This document shows, piece after piece, positions 24,633-32,524 of a stretch of DNA of 64,000 nt. The position numbers were made by a program, and so were the translations under genes. The stretch covers positions 62,001 to 126,000 of the forward strand of contig NZ_SZVW01000020.1 in the NCBI RefSeq assembly GCF_007655005.1. The letters are read 5' to 3'. The stretch's first letter is position 1. Each line of letters begins with the position of its first letter. Under the pieces are notes generated by a model. The model saw nothing but the letters and a program-made list of their open reading frames with translations, made no database searches and was not told the DNA's origin. Origin of the DNA: Streptomyces tibetensis (GTDB taxonomy: Bacteria; Actinomycetota; Actinomycetes; Streptomycetales; Streptomycetaceae).

Positions 24633-26383
24633 GAGGAGTGGTCGCTCTCTTCGGTGCGGTGCTCGGTGTACTCGCGGCCGGCGAGGGTGTCGCGGTCGTC
24701 GGCCGGCTCGGAGGCCTCCGCCGCCTCGCGTCCGGCGGTGGCGAAGGCGGCGAGTCCCGAGAAGGACGCGTCCGGCGGAACGGCCGCGACGGTGACCCGG
24801 TCGCTTCGCTCTGCCGCTCTGGGCGCCTCCGTCTCGTTGCGCTTGCTGCGGCGGCGGGGCAGGCCGCCGGGCGTGGTCTGCCCGGTGGCGGCCTCGGCGG
24901 CCCGTGGTTCGGGCGCGGTGGCCGTCTCGCGGGCCGGTGCGGCCGCGGCGGTGCGTGCCTCCGGGGCGGGTGCGGCCGTGGGCAGCGGGCTGAAGTACTT
25001 GTGCGGCACGACGACCACCACCGAGGTGCCGAGCCACGGGGAATCCGCGAAGGTGACGCGGATGCCGTAGCGGCGGGCGAGTGCGCCGACGACGCGCAGG
25101 CCGATGTTGGCGTCCTCGGTGATACCGCCGAGGCCGGCGCCGGGCGCGGTGCCCGCGAGGGCGTGCTCGGCCTCGCGCTTCTTCTCCTCGCTCAGGCCCT
25201 TGCCGGAGTCCTGGATCTCGATGCCGACGCCGTTGGGCACCTCCTTGCCGGAGATGAGCACCGGCTCGGTGGGCGGCGAGTAGCGGGCCGCGTTGTCCAG
25301 CAGGTGGGCCAGGATCAGCGTGAGGTGGTCGACGAGGCCGCCGTCGACGCCCAGTTCGGGCAGGTGGCGCACCTGGATCCGGTGGAAGTCCTTGATCCGG
25401 CCGATGCCGCCGCGCACCACGCTCAGCAGCCGCTGCGGCTCCTGCCACTGCCGGCCGGGCCGGTCCGAGCCGCCGAGCACGCCGATGCTGGCGGCGAGCG
25501 AGTCGGCGGGGCCGAGTTCCTGGTCGAGTTCCATCAGGCCCCGGGCGACGGCCGGCAACCGGCCGTGCTCGCCCTGCATCTCGTGCAGCCGGCCGCGGAG
25601 CTTGCTGGTCAGGACGTGGATGCGGTTGCCGATGCTGATCACGGCCTGCTCGGCGGAGGTGGACCGGTCGAACTCCGCTTCCAGGCCGATCAAAGAGGTG
25701 CGCAGCAGTTTGCGCAGCTCGGCCTGGAGTTCCGAACTGACCTTGGCGCACTGGTTGACGGTGGGCAGCAGGTCGTCGATGGCGTCGCCGGCGCGCAGTT
25801 TGGTCATCGCGTCGGGCAGCTGCTCGTCGGCGAGCCGGGCGACCGCGGCGAGCTGGTGGGAGAGCTGCTCCTGCCAGACCTCGGCCTGGTCGGCGAGCTG
25901 GGCCTCGTAGGAGGTGGCCTGCTCGGTCAGCCGTTCCTCATAGGCCCTGGACCTGTCGGCGAGCTGCGACTCGTACGTGGCCCTCTGGTCGGCCAGCTGC
26001 GACTCGTAGGTGGCGCTCTGGTCGGCCAGGCGCCGCTCGTAGGCCGCGTTCTGCTCGTTGAGCTGGGATTCCAGGCCGGCGCGATCGGCGGAGAACTTGC
26101 GTTCCAGGCCCGCCACGTGCTGCTGCCACTGCATGTTGTGCTCGGCCTGCGTGGCGCGGAAGGAGCCTTCCGCCCGGTGCAGTTGTGCCCGGGTGCGCAG
26201 CAGCAGCCGTACGCACACGGCACCGGCCGCCGTCGCCGCGATTCCGGCGACGGCCGTGGTTATTCGCTCCGAGCTCATGAACGTGGCGGCAACGGTCCCG
26301 CCTCCCAGGCCCAGCGGCATCAACCACCAGCTGTACCAGGCGACAGGGGCCCGCGCCGCCGGTGGCGGAGTGGCGAGTTCCAT
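24629..26383 (-). CDS. Conservon membrane sensor, histidine-kinase-like (CvnA)
   Basis: A 584-residue membrane protein heading the cvn operon. Two hydrophobic segments (about 15-36 and 41-62) are followed by a long coiled coil (about 70-190) with six 11-residue repeats. A nitrate-sensor-kinase-like core then contains an HATPase domain: N-box HLLDNAARYSPP, then IEIQDSGKGLS and NIGLRVVGALARRYG. The last 130 residues are disordered and rich in Ala, Pro and Glu. No canonical phospho-accepting His box is obvious, as in other CvnA proteins. ATG 26383 is preferred since AAGG lies six bases upstream; ATG 26389 would be too close to it. Confidence 0.93.
   Translation of the reverse strand: MELATPPPAARAPVAWYSWWLMPLGLGGGTVAATFMSSERITTAVAGIAATAAGAVCVRLLLRTRAQLHRAEGSFRATQAEHNMQWQQHVAGLERKFSADRAGLESQLNEQNAAYERRLADQSATYESQLADQRATYESQLADRSRAYEERLTEQATSYEAQLADQAEVWQEQLSHQLAAVARLADEQLPDAMTKLRAGDAIDDLLPTVNQCAKVSSELQAELRKLLRTSLIGLEAEFDRSTSAEQAVISIGNRIHVLTSKLRGRLHEMQGEHGRLPAVARGLMELDQELGPADSLAASIGVLGGSDRPGRQWQEPQRLLSVVRGGIGRIKDFHRIQVRHLPELGVDGGLVDHLTLILAHLLDNAARYSPPTEPVLISGKEVPNGVGIEIQDSGKGLSEEKKREAEHALAGTAPGAGLGGITEDANIGLRVVGALARRYGIRVTFADSPWLGTSVVVVVPHKYFSPLPTAAPAPEARTAAAAPARETATAPEPRAAEAATGQTTPGGLPRRRSKRNETEAPRAAERSDRVTVAAVPPDASFSGLAAFATAGREAAEASEPADDRDTLAGREYTEHRTEESDHSS
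25844..26041 (-). repeat. Six 33-bp units encoding an 11-residue coiled-coil repeat in CvnA
   Basis: Residues 115-180 of the sensor read YERRLADQSAT, YESQLADQRAT, YESQLADRSRA, YEERLTEQATS, YEAQLADQAEV, WQEQLSHQLAA. The aromatic residue and the Leu recur every 11 residues. Confidence 0.92.
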
Positions 26384-26460
26384 CTGCATCCTTCGAAGCA
26401 ACACGAACGAACAGGGGGGTGTGTGGACCGCACTCATGAGTACGCACCGCGGGTCGACTG

Positions 26461-26474
26461 GACGCGATCGCGTC
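26461..26474. promoter_or_regulatory. 14-bp perfect palindrome upstream of the conservon
   Basis: GACGCGATCGCGTC reads identically on both strands and lies about 78-91 bases upstream of the cvnA start, in a 285-base spacer otherwise free of genes. Possible operator. Confidence 0.45.
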
Positions 26475-26500
26475 AACTCGCAGCGCCGATCGGAACCTTA

Positions 26501-26516
26501 TCGGGTTTGGACCCGA
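26501..26516. promoter_or_regulatory. Inverted repeat upstream of the conservon
   Basis: Arms TCGGGT and ACCCGA around TTGG, 27 bases beyond the 14-bp palindrome. Possible operator or leader hairpin. Confidence 0.4.
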
Positions 26517-26669
26517 AAGGATCAATCTCGTCCCCCGGGCGGACGTGAGGGTTCCGTCACGCTCCGACAGAAGGCAACAGGTCGACAAATGGCTTTGCAG
26601 CCGCCGGAATTGGGCGCTTGTCGGGCCACACGTCGACTGCCCACCACGTCGCGCGGCTGCCGTCGCTGA

Positions 26670-27614
26670 TCAGCGGGCGGTCTGGAACGTGCGGCGGTAG
26701 GCCTGCGGGGAGACCCCGATCGCCGCGTTCAGGTGCTGGCGCAAAGACGCGCCGGTCGCGAAGCCGACCCGGCCGGCGATCTGATCCACTGTCAGGTCGC
26801 TGGACTCCAGCAGATGCCGGGCCCGGACCACGCGCTGCTGGATCAGCCAGCGGCCCGGACTGAGGCCCACCTCGTCCTGGAAGCGGCGGGCGAAGGTGCG
26901 CTGGCTCATCCGCGCGTGGCCGGACAGATCGGCCAGGGTGAGCGGTTCGTCGAGGCGCTCCAGAGCCCAGGCACGGGTGGCCGCGGTGCTCGCGGCGCCC
27001 TGCTCGGGGACGGGCTGCTCGATGTACTGGGCCTGGCCGCCGTCCCGGAAGGGCGGGACGACACAGCGGCGGGCGACGCTGTTGGCCAGCCGGCTGCCGT
27101 GGTCCTTGCGGACGAGGTGCAGGCAGATGTCCACGCCGGAGGCGGCCCCGGCGGAGGTCAGGAACGGGTGGTCGTCGACGAACAGCACGTCCGGGTCGAG
27201 GTCGACGCGCGGGAACATGCGGCGGAACCGGTCGGCTACCTGCCAGTGGGTGGTCGCCCGGTGTCCGTCGAGGAGACCGGCGGCGGCCAGGACGAAGGCG
27301 CCGGTGCAGATGGAGACGATGCGGGTGCCGGGGCGGATGAGCGCGAGCGCGGCCAGGACGTCCCCGGACACCTCGTCGGCCAGATGGTCGGGGGCGACGG
27401 GCGCGATCACGACCGTGTCCGCCGTGGCCAGGGCCTCGGGGCCGTGCTCGACGGTGACGCCGAAGTCCGCGTTGGTGCGTACCGGACGGCCGCCGACGGA
27501 ACAGGTGAGGACCTCGTACCGGCCGTCGGCCGCGCCGAGGATCCGGCTGGGGATGCCCAGCTCGAAGGGGTACACCCCGTCCAGGGCCAGGACCACCACT
27601 CGTTCACGTCGCAT
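26670..27614 (-). CDS. GlxA-type transcriptional regulator (DJ-1/PfpI plus AraC DNA-binding domain)
   Basis: A 314-residue regulator. Residues about 5-185 form a DJ-1/PfpI (class I glutamine amidotransferase-like) sensor domain with ICTGAFVLAAAGLLDG, where the nucleophile-elbow Cys is present, and SAGAASGVDICLHLV. Residues about 215-310 form the AraC double helix-turn-helix (DLSGHARMSQRTFARRFQ and DQIAGRVGFATGASLRQHL). It is divergent from the quinone oxidoreductase with a 71-base intergenic region that holds a palindrome, so it probably controls that gene and itself. Confidence 0.93.
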   Translation of the reverse strand: MRRERVVVLALDGVYPFELGIPSRILGAADGRYEVLTCSVGGRPVRTNADFGVTVEHGPEALATADTVVIAPVAPDHLADEVSGDVLAALALIRPGTRIVSICTGAFVLAAAGLLDGHRATTHWQVADRFRRMFPRVDLDPDVLFVDDHPFLTSAGAASGVDICLHLVRKDHGSRLANSVARRCVVPPFRDGGQAQYIEQPVPEQGAASTAATRAWALERLDEPLTLADLSGHARMSQRTFARRFQDEVGLSPGRWLIQQRVVRARHLLESSDLTVDQIAGRVGFATGASLRQHLNAAIGVSPQAYRRTFQTAR

Positions 27615-27634
27615 GGCACGATCGTATCGAATGT

Positions 27635-27648
27635 TGGCAATCTTGCCA
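27635..27648. promoter_or_regulatory. Palindrome between GlxA-type regulator and quinone oxidoreductase
   Basis: TGGCAA and TTGCCA around TC, centred in the short divergent promoter region. A likely operator for the GlxA-type regulator or another repressor. Confidence 0.6.
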
Positions 27649-27685
27649 TTGGCGCGGGGTCCGCCGACCGGCACGCTGGTGGACC

Positions 27686-28636
27686 ATGAGCACACAGAAC
27701 ACGATGCGAGCCATCAGCCAGGACGCCCTCGGCGGCCCCGAGGTCCTGAAGGAAGTGGAGATCGAGCGCCCGGAACCGAAGCCCAACGAGGTACTGGTCC
27801 GGGTGCGGGCCGCCGGGGTCAACCCGACCGACTGGAAGCACCGCGCCACCGGTGGATTCCTGGGCGAACCGCCCTTCGTCCTCGGCTGGGACGTCTCCGG
27901 GGTGGTGGAGGCGGTCGGCATCGGCGTCGTGGCCTTCGCGCCCGGTGACGAGGTCTTCGGCATGCTGCCGTATCCGTACGGGCACGGTTCGCACGCCGAG
28001 TACGTCATCGCCCCGGTCCGCGCCCTCGCCCGCAAGCCGGCCGGCGTCGACCACACCCAGGCGGGCGCGCTCCCGCTGGTCTCGCTCACCGCCTGGCAGG
28101 CACTGACCGAGCACGCGGACATCCGTCCCGGGCAGCGGGTGCTGATCCACGCCGCGGCCGGCGGGGTCGGGCACGTGGCGGTGCAGATCGCGAAGGCGCG
28201 CGGCGCCTATGTGATCGGCACGGCGAGCGCGGGCAAGCACGAGTTCCTGCGCGGCATCGGCGTCGACGAGGCGATCGACTACCGGGAGACGGACTTCACC
28301 GAGGCCGTGAAGGACGCCGACGTCGTCCTGGACACGATCGGCGGCGACAACGCCCTGCGCTCGCTGCGCGTGCTGCGCCCCGGCGGTGTCCTGGTCTCGA
28401 TCCTCCCGGGCGGCTCGGACGAGCTCTACGAGGAGGCCGAGCGGCTCGGTGTGCGGGCGCTGCGGATGCTGGTGGACGCCGACCGCGGCGGCATGGAGGC
28501 GGTCGCGGAGCTCGTGGAGGCGGGGAAGCTGCGCGCCACGATCGCCGGGACCTTCCCGCTGGCCGAGGCCGCCGAGGCACACGCCCTCGGCGACACCGGC
28601 CGTACGACGGGGAAGCTGGTCCTGCTGAACGACTGA
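27686..28636 (+). CDS. Zinc-independent MDR oxidoreductase (quinone oxidoreductase-like)
   Basis: A 316-residue NADP-dependent medium-chain reductase. Its GroES-like half contains VRAAGVNPTDWKHRATGGF and GWDVSGVVEAVG. The Rossmann half has the glycine motif AAAGGVGHVAVQIAKARG and the quinone-oxidoreductase ending (LAEAAEAHALGDTGRTTGKLVL). No zinc-binding Cys/His set is present. Such enzymes reduce quinones or enals and guard against oxidative stress. It starts with ATG 27686 and its 3' end converges on the alcohol dehydrogenase with a 21-base gap. Confidence 0.93.
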   Translation: MSTQNTMRAISQDALGGPEVLKEVEIERPEPKPNEVLVRVRAAGVNPTDWKHRATGGFLGEPPFVLGWDVSGVVEAVGIGVVAFAPGDEVFGMLPYPYGHGSHAEYVIAPVRALARKPAGVDHTQAGALPLVSLTAWQALTEHADIRPGQRVLIHAAAGGVGHVAVQIAKARGAYVIGTASAGKHEFLRGIGVDEAIDYRETDFTEAVKDADVVLDTIGGDNALRSLRVLRPGGVLVSILPGGSDELYEEAERLGVRALRMLVDADRGGMEAVAELVEAGKLRATIAGTFPLAEAAEAHALGDTGRTTGKLVLLND

Positions 28637-28657
28637 GCCGGTGGCGCGCGGGCGGTC

Positions 28658-29764
28658 TCAGAACGTCAGGACCGGCTTGATCGTCTTGCCGGACCTCATG
28701 TCCTGGACCGCCCGGTCGATGTCGTCGAAGGGGTAGGTGCCGATCAGGCGGTGCAGCGGGAGCCGTCCGTCCTTCACCAGCGCGACCAGGGCCGGGATCA
28801 TGGTCTGCGTCTCGCTGTCGCCGAGGGTGAGGCCGACGACGTGCTTGCCGCCGAGGAGGCCGTTGACGTCCAGGGCGACCTCGGTGCCGAAGGGCGGGGC
28901 GCCGACCACGACCAGGGTGCCGCGCGCGGCGAGCGCGTCGACGCCCTGGCGCAGGACTGCCACGTTGCCGGTGGTCTCCACGATGCCGTCCGCGCCCTGG
29001 CCCGCGGTGATCTCGGCGAGGGCCGGGGCGAGGTCCGTTCCGCCGGCGTCGACGGTGTGGGTGGCGCCCAGCTCCCTGGCCAGGGCCAGGCGTTCGGCGA
29101 CCCGGTCGACGGCGACGATCCTGGTGGCCGGGGTGAGCGCCGCCGCCATCACGGCCGACAGGCCGACCGCTCCGGCGCCCAGGACGACGACCGTGCCGCC
29201 GGTCTCCGGCTTCAGGACGTTCCACACGGCCCCGACACCGGTCTGTACGCCGCAGCCCAGCGGGGCGATCGACTCCAGCGGCACGTCCGGGTCGACCTTG
29301 ACCAGGCTGCGCTCGTCGGCCAGCGCCAGCTCCGCGAAGGACGACTGGCCGAAGAAGTGGCCGCCCAGCGCCTCGCCGCCCCGACTGATGGTGCTGGTGC
29401 CGTCGGCCCGACTGCCGCCGATCAGGTTCAGCGGCAGCCAGGTCGCGCAGTACGCCGGGTGCCCGCCGCGGCAGTTGCGGCAGTCGCCGCAGGAGGTGAA
29501 GGAGAGCAGGACGTGGTCGCCCGGCGCGATGCCGGTGACGGCGGGGCCGACGGCCTCGACGACGCCCGCGCCCTCGTGGCCCAGGACCCCGGGCAGCGGG
29601 AACGGCAGTCCGCCGCTCGCCACCCCGAGGTCGGTGTGGCACAGGCCGGTGGCGACCATGCGGACCAGCGCCTCGTGCGGGCCGGGGGCGTCGAGGACGA
29701 CGTCGGAGAGGGTGAAGGGGGCGCCGCCGGACTCGACGACCGCGGCTCGGGTGGTGATGGGCAT
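28658..29764 (-). CDS. Zinc-dependent alcohol dehydrogenase (aryl/benzyl-alcohol dehydrogenase-like)
   Basis: A 368-residue MDR dehydrogenase. The catalytic zinc site is CHTD in ATGLCHTDLGVASG with GHEGAGVVEAVG. The structural zinc is held by four Cys in SCGDCRNCRGGHPAYC. The NAD site is VVVLGAGAVGLSAVMAA. It resembles XylB/AdhD-type aryl-alcohol and long-chain alcohol dehydrogenases. It lies 23 bases after the aldehyde dehydrogenase on the same strand, so the two form an alcohol-to-aldehyde-to-acid pair under the MarR regulator upstream. Confidence 0.94.
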   Translation of the reverse strand: MPITTRAAVVESGGAPFTLSDVVLDAPGPHEALVRMVATGLCHTDLGVASGGLPFPLPGVLGHEGAGVVEAVGPAVTGIAPGDHVLLSFTSCGDCRNCRGGHPAYCATWLPLNLIGGSRADGTSTISRGGEALGGHFFGQSSFAELALADERSLVKVDPDVPLESIAPLGCGVQTGVGAVWNVLKPETGGTVVVLGAGAVGLSAVMAAALTPATRIVAVDRVAERLALARELGATHTVDAGGTDLAPALAEITAGQGADGIVETTGNVAVLRQGVDALAARGTLVVVGAPPFGTEVALDVNGLLGGKHVVGLTLGDSETQTMIPALVALVKDGRLPLHRLIGTYPFDDIDRAVQDMRSGKTIKPVLTF

Positions 29765-29787
29765 CGCGATGACTCCTTGACGGTCGC

Positions 29788-31242
29788 TCAGTCGAGCGAG
29801 ACGACGACGGACTTGACCTGGGTGTAGCCGGCGAGGGCCTCGGGCCCGTACTCGCGGCCGTAGCCGGAGTCCTTCACCCCGCCGAAGGGCACCGCGGGGT
29901 CGAGCATCGCCCAGTCGTTGACCCAGACGATGCCGGCCTGGAGCCGGCCGGCGACCCGGTGCGCGCGGGCGAGGTTGCTGGTCTGGACACCCGAGGCCAG
30001 GCCGTAGGGCGTGGAGTTGGCGAGGGCGACGGCCTCGTCCTCGTCGTCGAAGGGCTGCACGGTGAGGACCGGGCCGAAGATCTCCTCCTGGATCACGCGG
30101 GAGTCGTTCGCCAGGTCGGCGATGACGGTGGGCCGGTAGTAATAGCCGCCGTCGAGGTCGAGCCGCTCGCCGCCGCAGACGACGCGGGCGCCCTCCTTGC
30201 GGGCCAGGGCGACATACTCCTCGACCTTCCTCAGGTGTTTCTCGGCCGCCATCGGGCCGACGACCGTGTCCGGGTCGCGGGGGTCACCGACCGGTACACC
30301 GGGCACGGCCTCGGCGAGGATGCCGAGCAGCGTCGGATACACCGAGCGGGCCACCAGCAGGCGCGGGCCGCCCATGCAGAACTGGCCTGTGTTGAAGACG
30401 AAGCCCTTGATGACGGCGCCGACCGCCTTCTCCAGGTCGGCGTCCTCGAAGACGATGTGGGCGGCGTTGCCACCGAGTTCCATGGTGACGGGTTTGAGCG
30501 CCTCCCCCGCTACGCTCGCCACGTGGCGGCCGATGGCGGTCGAGCCGGTGAAGGCGACCTTGTCGACAGCGCGGTGCCGCAGCAGCGCCTCGCCCGCCAC
30601 CGGGCCGCTGCCGGTCACGACGTTGACCACGCCGTCGGGGACACCCGCCTCCTGGAGCAGCCGGGCCATGTACAGGGCGCTGAGCGGAGTCTCGTCGGCA
30701 GGCTTGTGGACGACGGTGTTGCCGGCGGCCAGCGCCGGGGCGAGCTTCGAACCGTTCAGGATCAGGGGGAAGTTGAACGGGGTGATCGCGGCGACCACGC
30801 CGAGGGGCTCGCGCCTGGTGTAGGCGAGGGCGTTCATGGGGAGGTCGCGCAGGGCGCCGTCCTGGCTCTGGGCGAGGTGGGCGTAGTACTCGTAGTCGTT
30901 GGCGGCGTTGGTGACGTCGACCGCGCCGCACAGCGTGATCGGCTTGCCGACGTCCAGGCTCTCCAGCGCGGCGAGCTCGTCGGCGTTCTCCCGGATCAGC
31001 TGGGCGACGCGCTGCAGCACCCGGCCGCGCTCACGCCCGCTCAGACCGGACCAGGCGCCGTCGTCGAAGGCCTCACGGGCGGCACGGACGGCCGCGTCGA
31101 CGTCGGCGGGGCCCGCCTCGGCGACGGTGGTGACGACCGTGCCCCGGGACGGGTCGATCACCTCGGTGCGCGCCCCGTCGGCGGCCTCGCGCCATCGGCC
31201 CCCGATGAACAGTTGCCCGGGTGTGCTCTCGAAGGTGGTCAT
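29788..31242 (-). CDS. NAD(P)-dependent aldehyde dehydrogenase
   Basis: A 484-residue ALDH superfamily member. The general-base Glu is in MELGGNAAHIV and the catalytic Cys in NTGQFCMGGPRL. Cofactor contacts are TPFNFP, KPADETP and FTGSTAIGR, and the ending VNDWAMLDPAVPFGGVKDSGYGRE is normal. It is likely to oxidise the product of the alcohol dehydrogenase. ATG 31242 has GGAG five bases upstream; GTG 31248 in the same frame would sit on that ribosome site. The promoter region shared with the divergent marR-type gene has two palindromes. Confidence 0.95.
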   Translation of the reverse strand: MTTFESTPGQLFIGGRWREAADGARTEVIDPSRGTVVTTVAEAGPADVDAAVRAAREAFDDGAWSGLSGRERGRVLQRVAQLIRENADELAALESLDVGKPITLCGAVDVTNAANDYEYYAHLAQSQDGALRDLPMNALAYTRREPLGVVAAITPFNFPLILNGSKLAPALAAGNTVVHKPADETPLSALYMARLLQEAGVPDGVVNVVTGSGPVAGEALLRHRAVDKVAFTGSTAIGRHVASVAGEALKPVTMELGGNAAHIVFEDADLEKAVGAVIKGFVFNTGQFCMGGPRLLVARSVYPTLLGILAEAVPGVPVGDPRDPDTVVGPMAAEKHLRKVEEYVALARKEGARVVCGGERLDLDGGYYYRPTVIADLANDSRVIQEEIFGPVLTVQPFDDEDEAVALANSTPYGLASGVQTSNLARAHRVAGRLQAGIVWVNDWAMLDPAVPFGGVKDSGYGREYGPEALAGYTQVKSVVVSLD

Positions 31243-31287
31243 CGCCACTCCTCAGCATCGTCGCCACGTTTCCCAAAGTTTCAACAA

Positions 31288-31300
31288 ACAGGATTCCTGT
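31288..31300. promoter_or_regulatory. MarR operator candidate 1
   Basis: ACAGGATTCCTGT is a perfect odd palindrome (ACAGGA / TCCTGT) 46-58 bases upstream of the aldehyde dehydrogenase ATG. Confidence 0.75.
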
Positions 31301-31320
31301 CTGTGTGCAGTTTCAGGAGA

Positions 31321-31335
31321 GACAGGAATCCTGTC
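31321..31335. promoter_or_regulatory. MarR operator candidate 2
   Basis: GACAGGAATCCTGTC repeats the same sequence with one more base pair in each arm and ends 19 bases before the marR-type ATG. The two centres are 34 bases apart, about three helical turns, so two dimers would bind on the same face. Confidence 0.78.
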
Positions 31336-31354
31336 AATGCTCTAGCCTGCCTCC

Positions 31355-31792
31355 ATGCTGGACGCACAGGTGACCAAGGCGCCCCCCTCCCTGCTCTACA
31401 TGGTCAAGCAGGTGGAGCTCGTCGTCCGCTCCCATCTGGACGAGCTGGTCAGACCCTCCGGGATCACCGCCCTCCAGTACACGGCGCTGACCGTGCTGGA
31501 GCGGCACGACGGGCTGTCCGCGGCCCAGCTGGCGCGCGACTCCTTCGTCACCGCCCAGTCCATCGCGGACCTGGTCCGCTCCCTCGAAGGCCGCGCGCTG
31601 GTGCGCCGGGAGCGCAACCCGCGCAATCGCCGGGAGCTGCTGATCCTGCTCACCGACTCCGGCCGCGAGCTGCTCGCCCGGCACTCCGGGCCGGTCCGCG
31701 AACTGGAGGAGCGGATGGTCCGCGACCTCACCGCGCGTCAGACCGAGCAGTTCCGCCAGGCACTCACCCAGGCCTGGCACGCCCTGTCGTAG
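31355..31792 (+). CDS. MarR-family transcriptional regulator
   Basis: A 145-residue winged-helix repressor. The recognition region is GLSAAQLARDSFVTAQSIADLVRSLEGRALV and the wing ERNPRNRRELLILLTDSGREL. It is divergent from the aldehyde/alcohol dehydrogenase operon. The two matching ACAGGA-TCCTGT palindromes in the 112-base intergenic region are its most likely binding sites, giving autoregulation and repression of the operon, relieved perhaps by an aromatic aldehyde or acid. The 250 bases after it are spacer: repetitive (GCGCACGCCCC motifs) and more AT-rich near 31920. Confidence 0.94.
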   Translation: MLDAQVTKAPPSLLYMVKQVELVVRSHLDELVRPSGITALQYTALTVLERHDGLSAAQLARDSFVTAQSIADLVRSLEGRALVRRERNPRNRRELLILLTDSGRELLARHSGPVRELEERMVRDLTARQTEQFRQALTQAWHALS

Positions 31793-31922
31793 CCCGTCGG
31801 GGCTTCAGGACGCGCGCTGGAACCACCCCCGCGCACGCCCCAAGACCACACCCACGCGCACCCCGGAACCACGCCCGCGCACGCCCCGGCGCGAACCTCG
31901 GCCAACTCGGCGGGAATTCAAA

Positions 31923-31932
31923 GACATATGTC
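31923..31932. promoter_or_regulatory. AT-rich palindrome upstream of the STAS gene
   Basis: GACATATGTC is a perfect palindrome in an unusually AT-rich patch (31910-31965), about 110 bases upstream of the STAS start. Possible promoter or operator. Confidence 0.4.
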
Positions 31933-32041
31933 AATCGAACATGCTCAAATTCACTCGTTGGAGGGTAACTTGCAGGGCGGGGACCGGTGTTGAGGCCGTA
32001 GCCCCTCCCCATGCACGGAGCAGGCTGGAGGCGATCTCGTC

Positions 32042-32419
32042 GTGCGGCAGGAACCTGCACCGCTCACCCGGCATCTGCGCGTGCGCCACGAACGGGGACA
32101 CACGGTGCTGGAGTTCCGCGGCGAGATCGATCTCGCCGCGGCCTCGGAGATCGCACCACACCTGGACCGGGAGACCGACCGCCCGGCCGCCCGGGTCGTC
32201 ATCGACCTCAGCGGGACCGACTTCTTCGACTGTTCCGGACTGCGGCTGCTGTACCGCGCCCGCAGCCGGGTCCTCGAGCGGCGAGGCCAGGTGCTCCTCG
32301 TCTGCGCGCACCCGCTGACGCTGCGTGTCCTGCGGATCACCGGCCTGTCCCGGCTCCTGCCTCCGCAGCCGACGCTGGACGCGGCGCTGGAGCAGCCGGA
32401 GGCGACGTCCCGCCCGTGA
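32042..32419 (+). CDS. STAS-domain anti-sigma factor antagonist
   Basis: A 125-residue SpoIIAA/RsbV-like protein. The signature is VVIDLSGTDFFDCSGLRLLYRA, where the Ser of DCSG is the expected phosphorylation site; the N-terminal GHTVLEFRGEIDLAAASEI also matches the family. It would release a sigma factor by binding an anti-sigma kinase when unphosphorylated. It begins at GTG 32042 (GGAGG about 12 bases upstream). Phosphatases of the right type occur in the window at 2587 and 49908, but they are not adjacent. Confidence 0.9.
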   Translation: MRQEPAPLTRHLRVRHERGHTVLEFRGEIDLAAASEIAPHLDRETDRPAARVVIDLSGTDFFDCSGLRLLYRARSRVLERRGQVLLVCAHPLTLRVLRITGLSRLLPPQPTLDAALEQPEATSRP

Positions 32420-32524
32420 CGGGTATGCGCCCCGCATGCTTCCGCCGGGGTCCTTCCATCCTGAACTCGGCGGTCTGGCAGGGGGTGTGGCGGGCATCCG
32501 GTCAGTAGGAAGGAGGGCCGTCGC

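Noticed and set aside
31800..31900. GCGCACGCCCC-type repeats after the MarR gene
   Set aside because: They are short low-complexity repeats in spacer DNA without a consistent unit or dyad.
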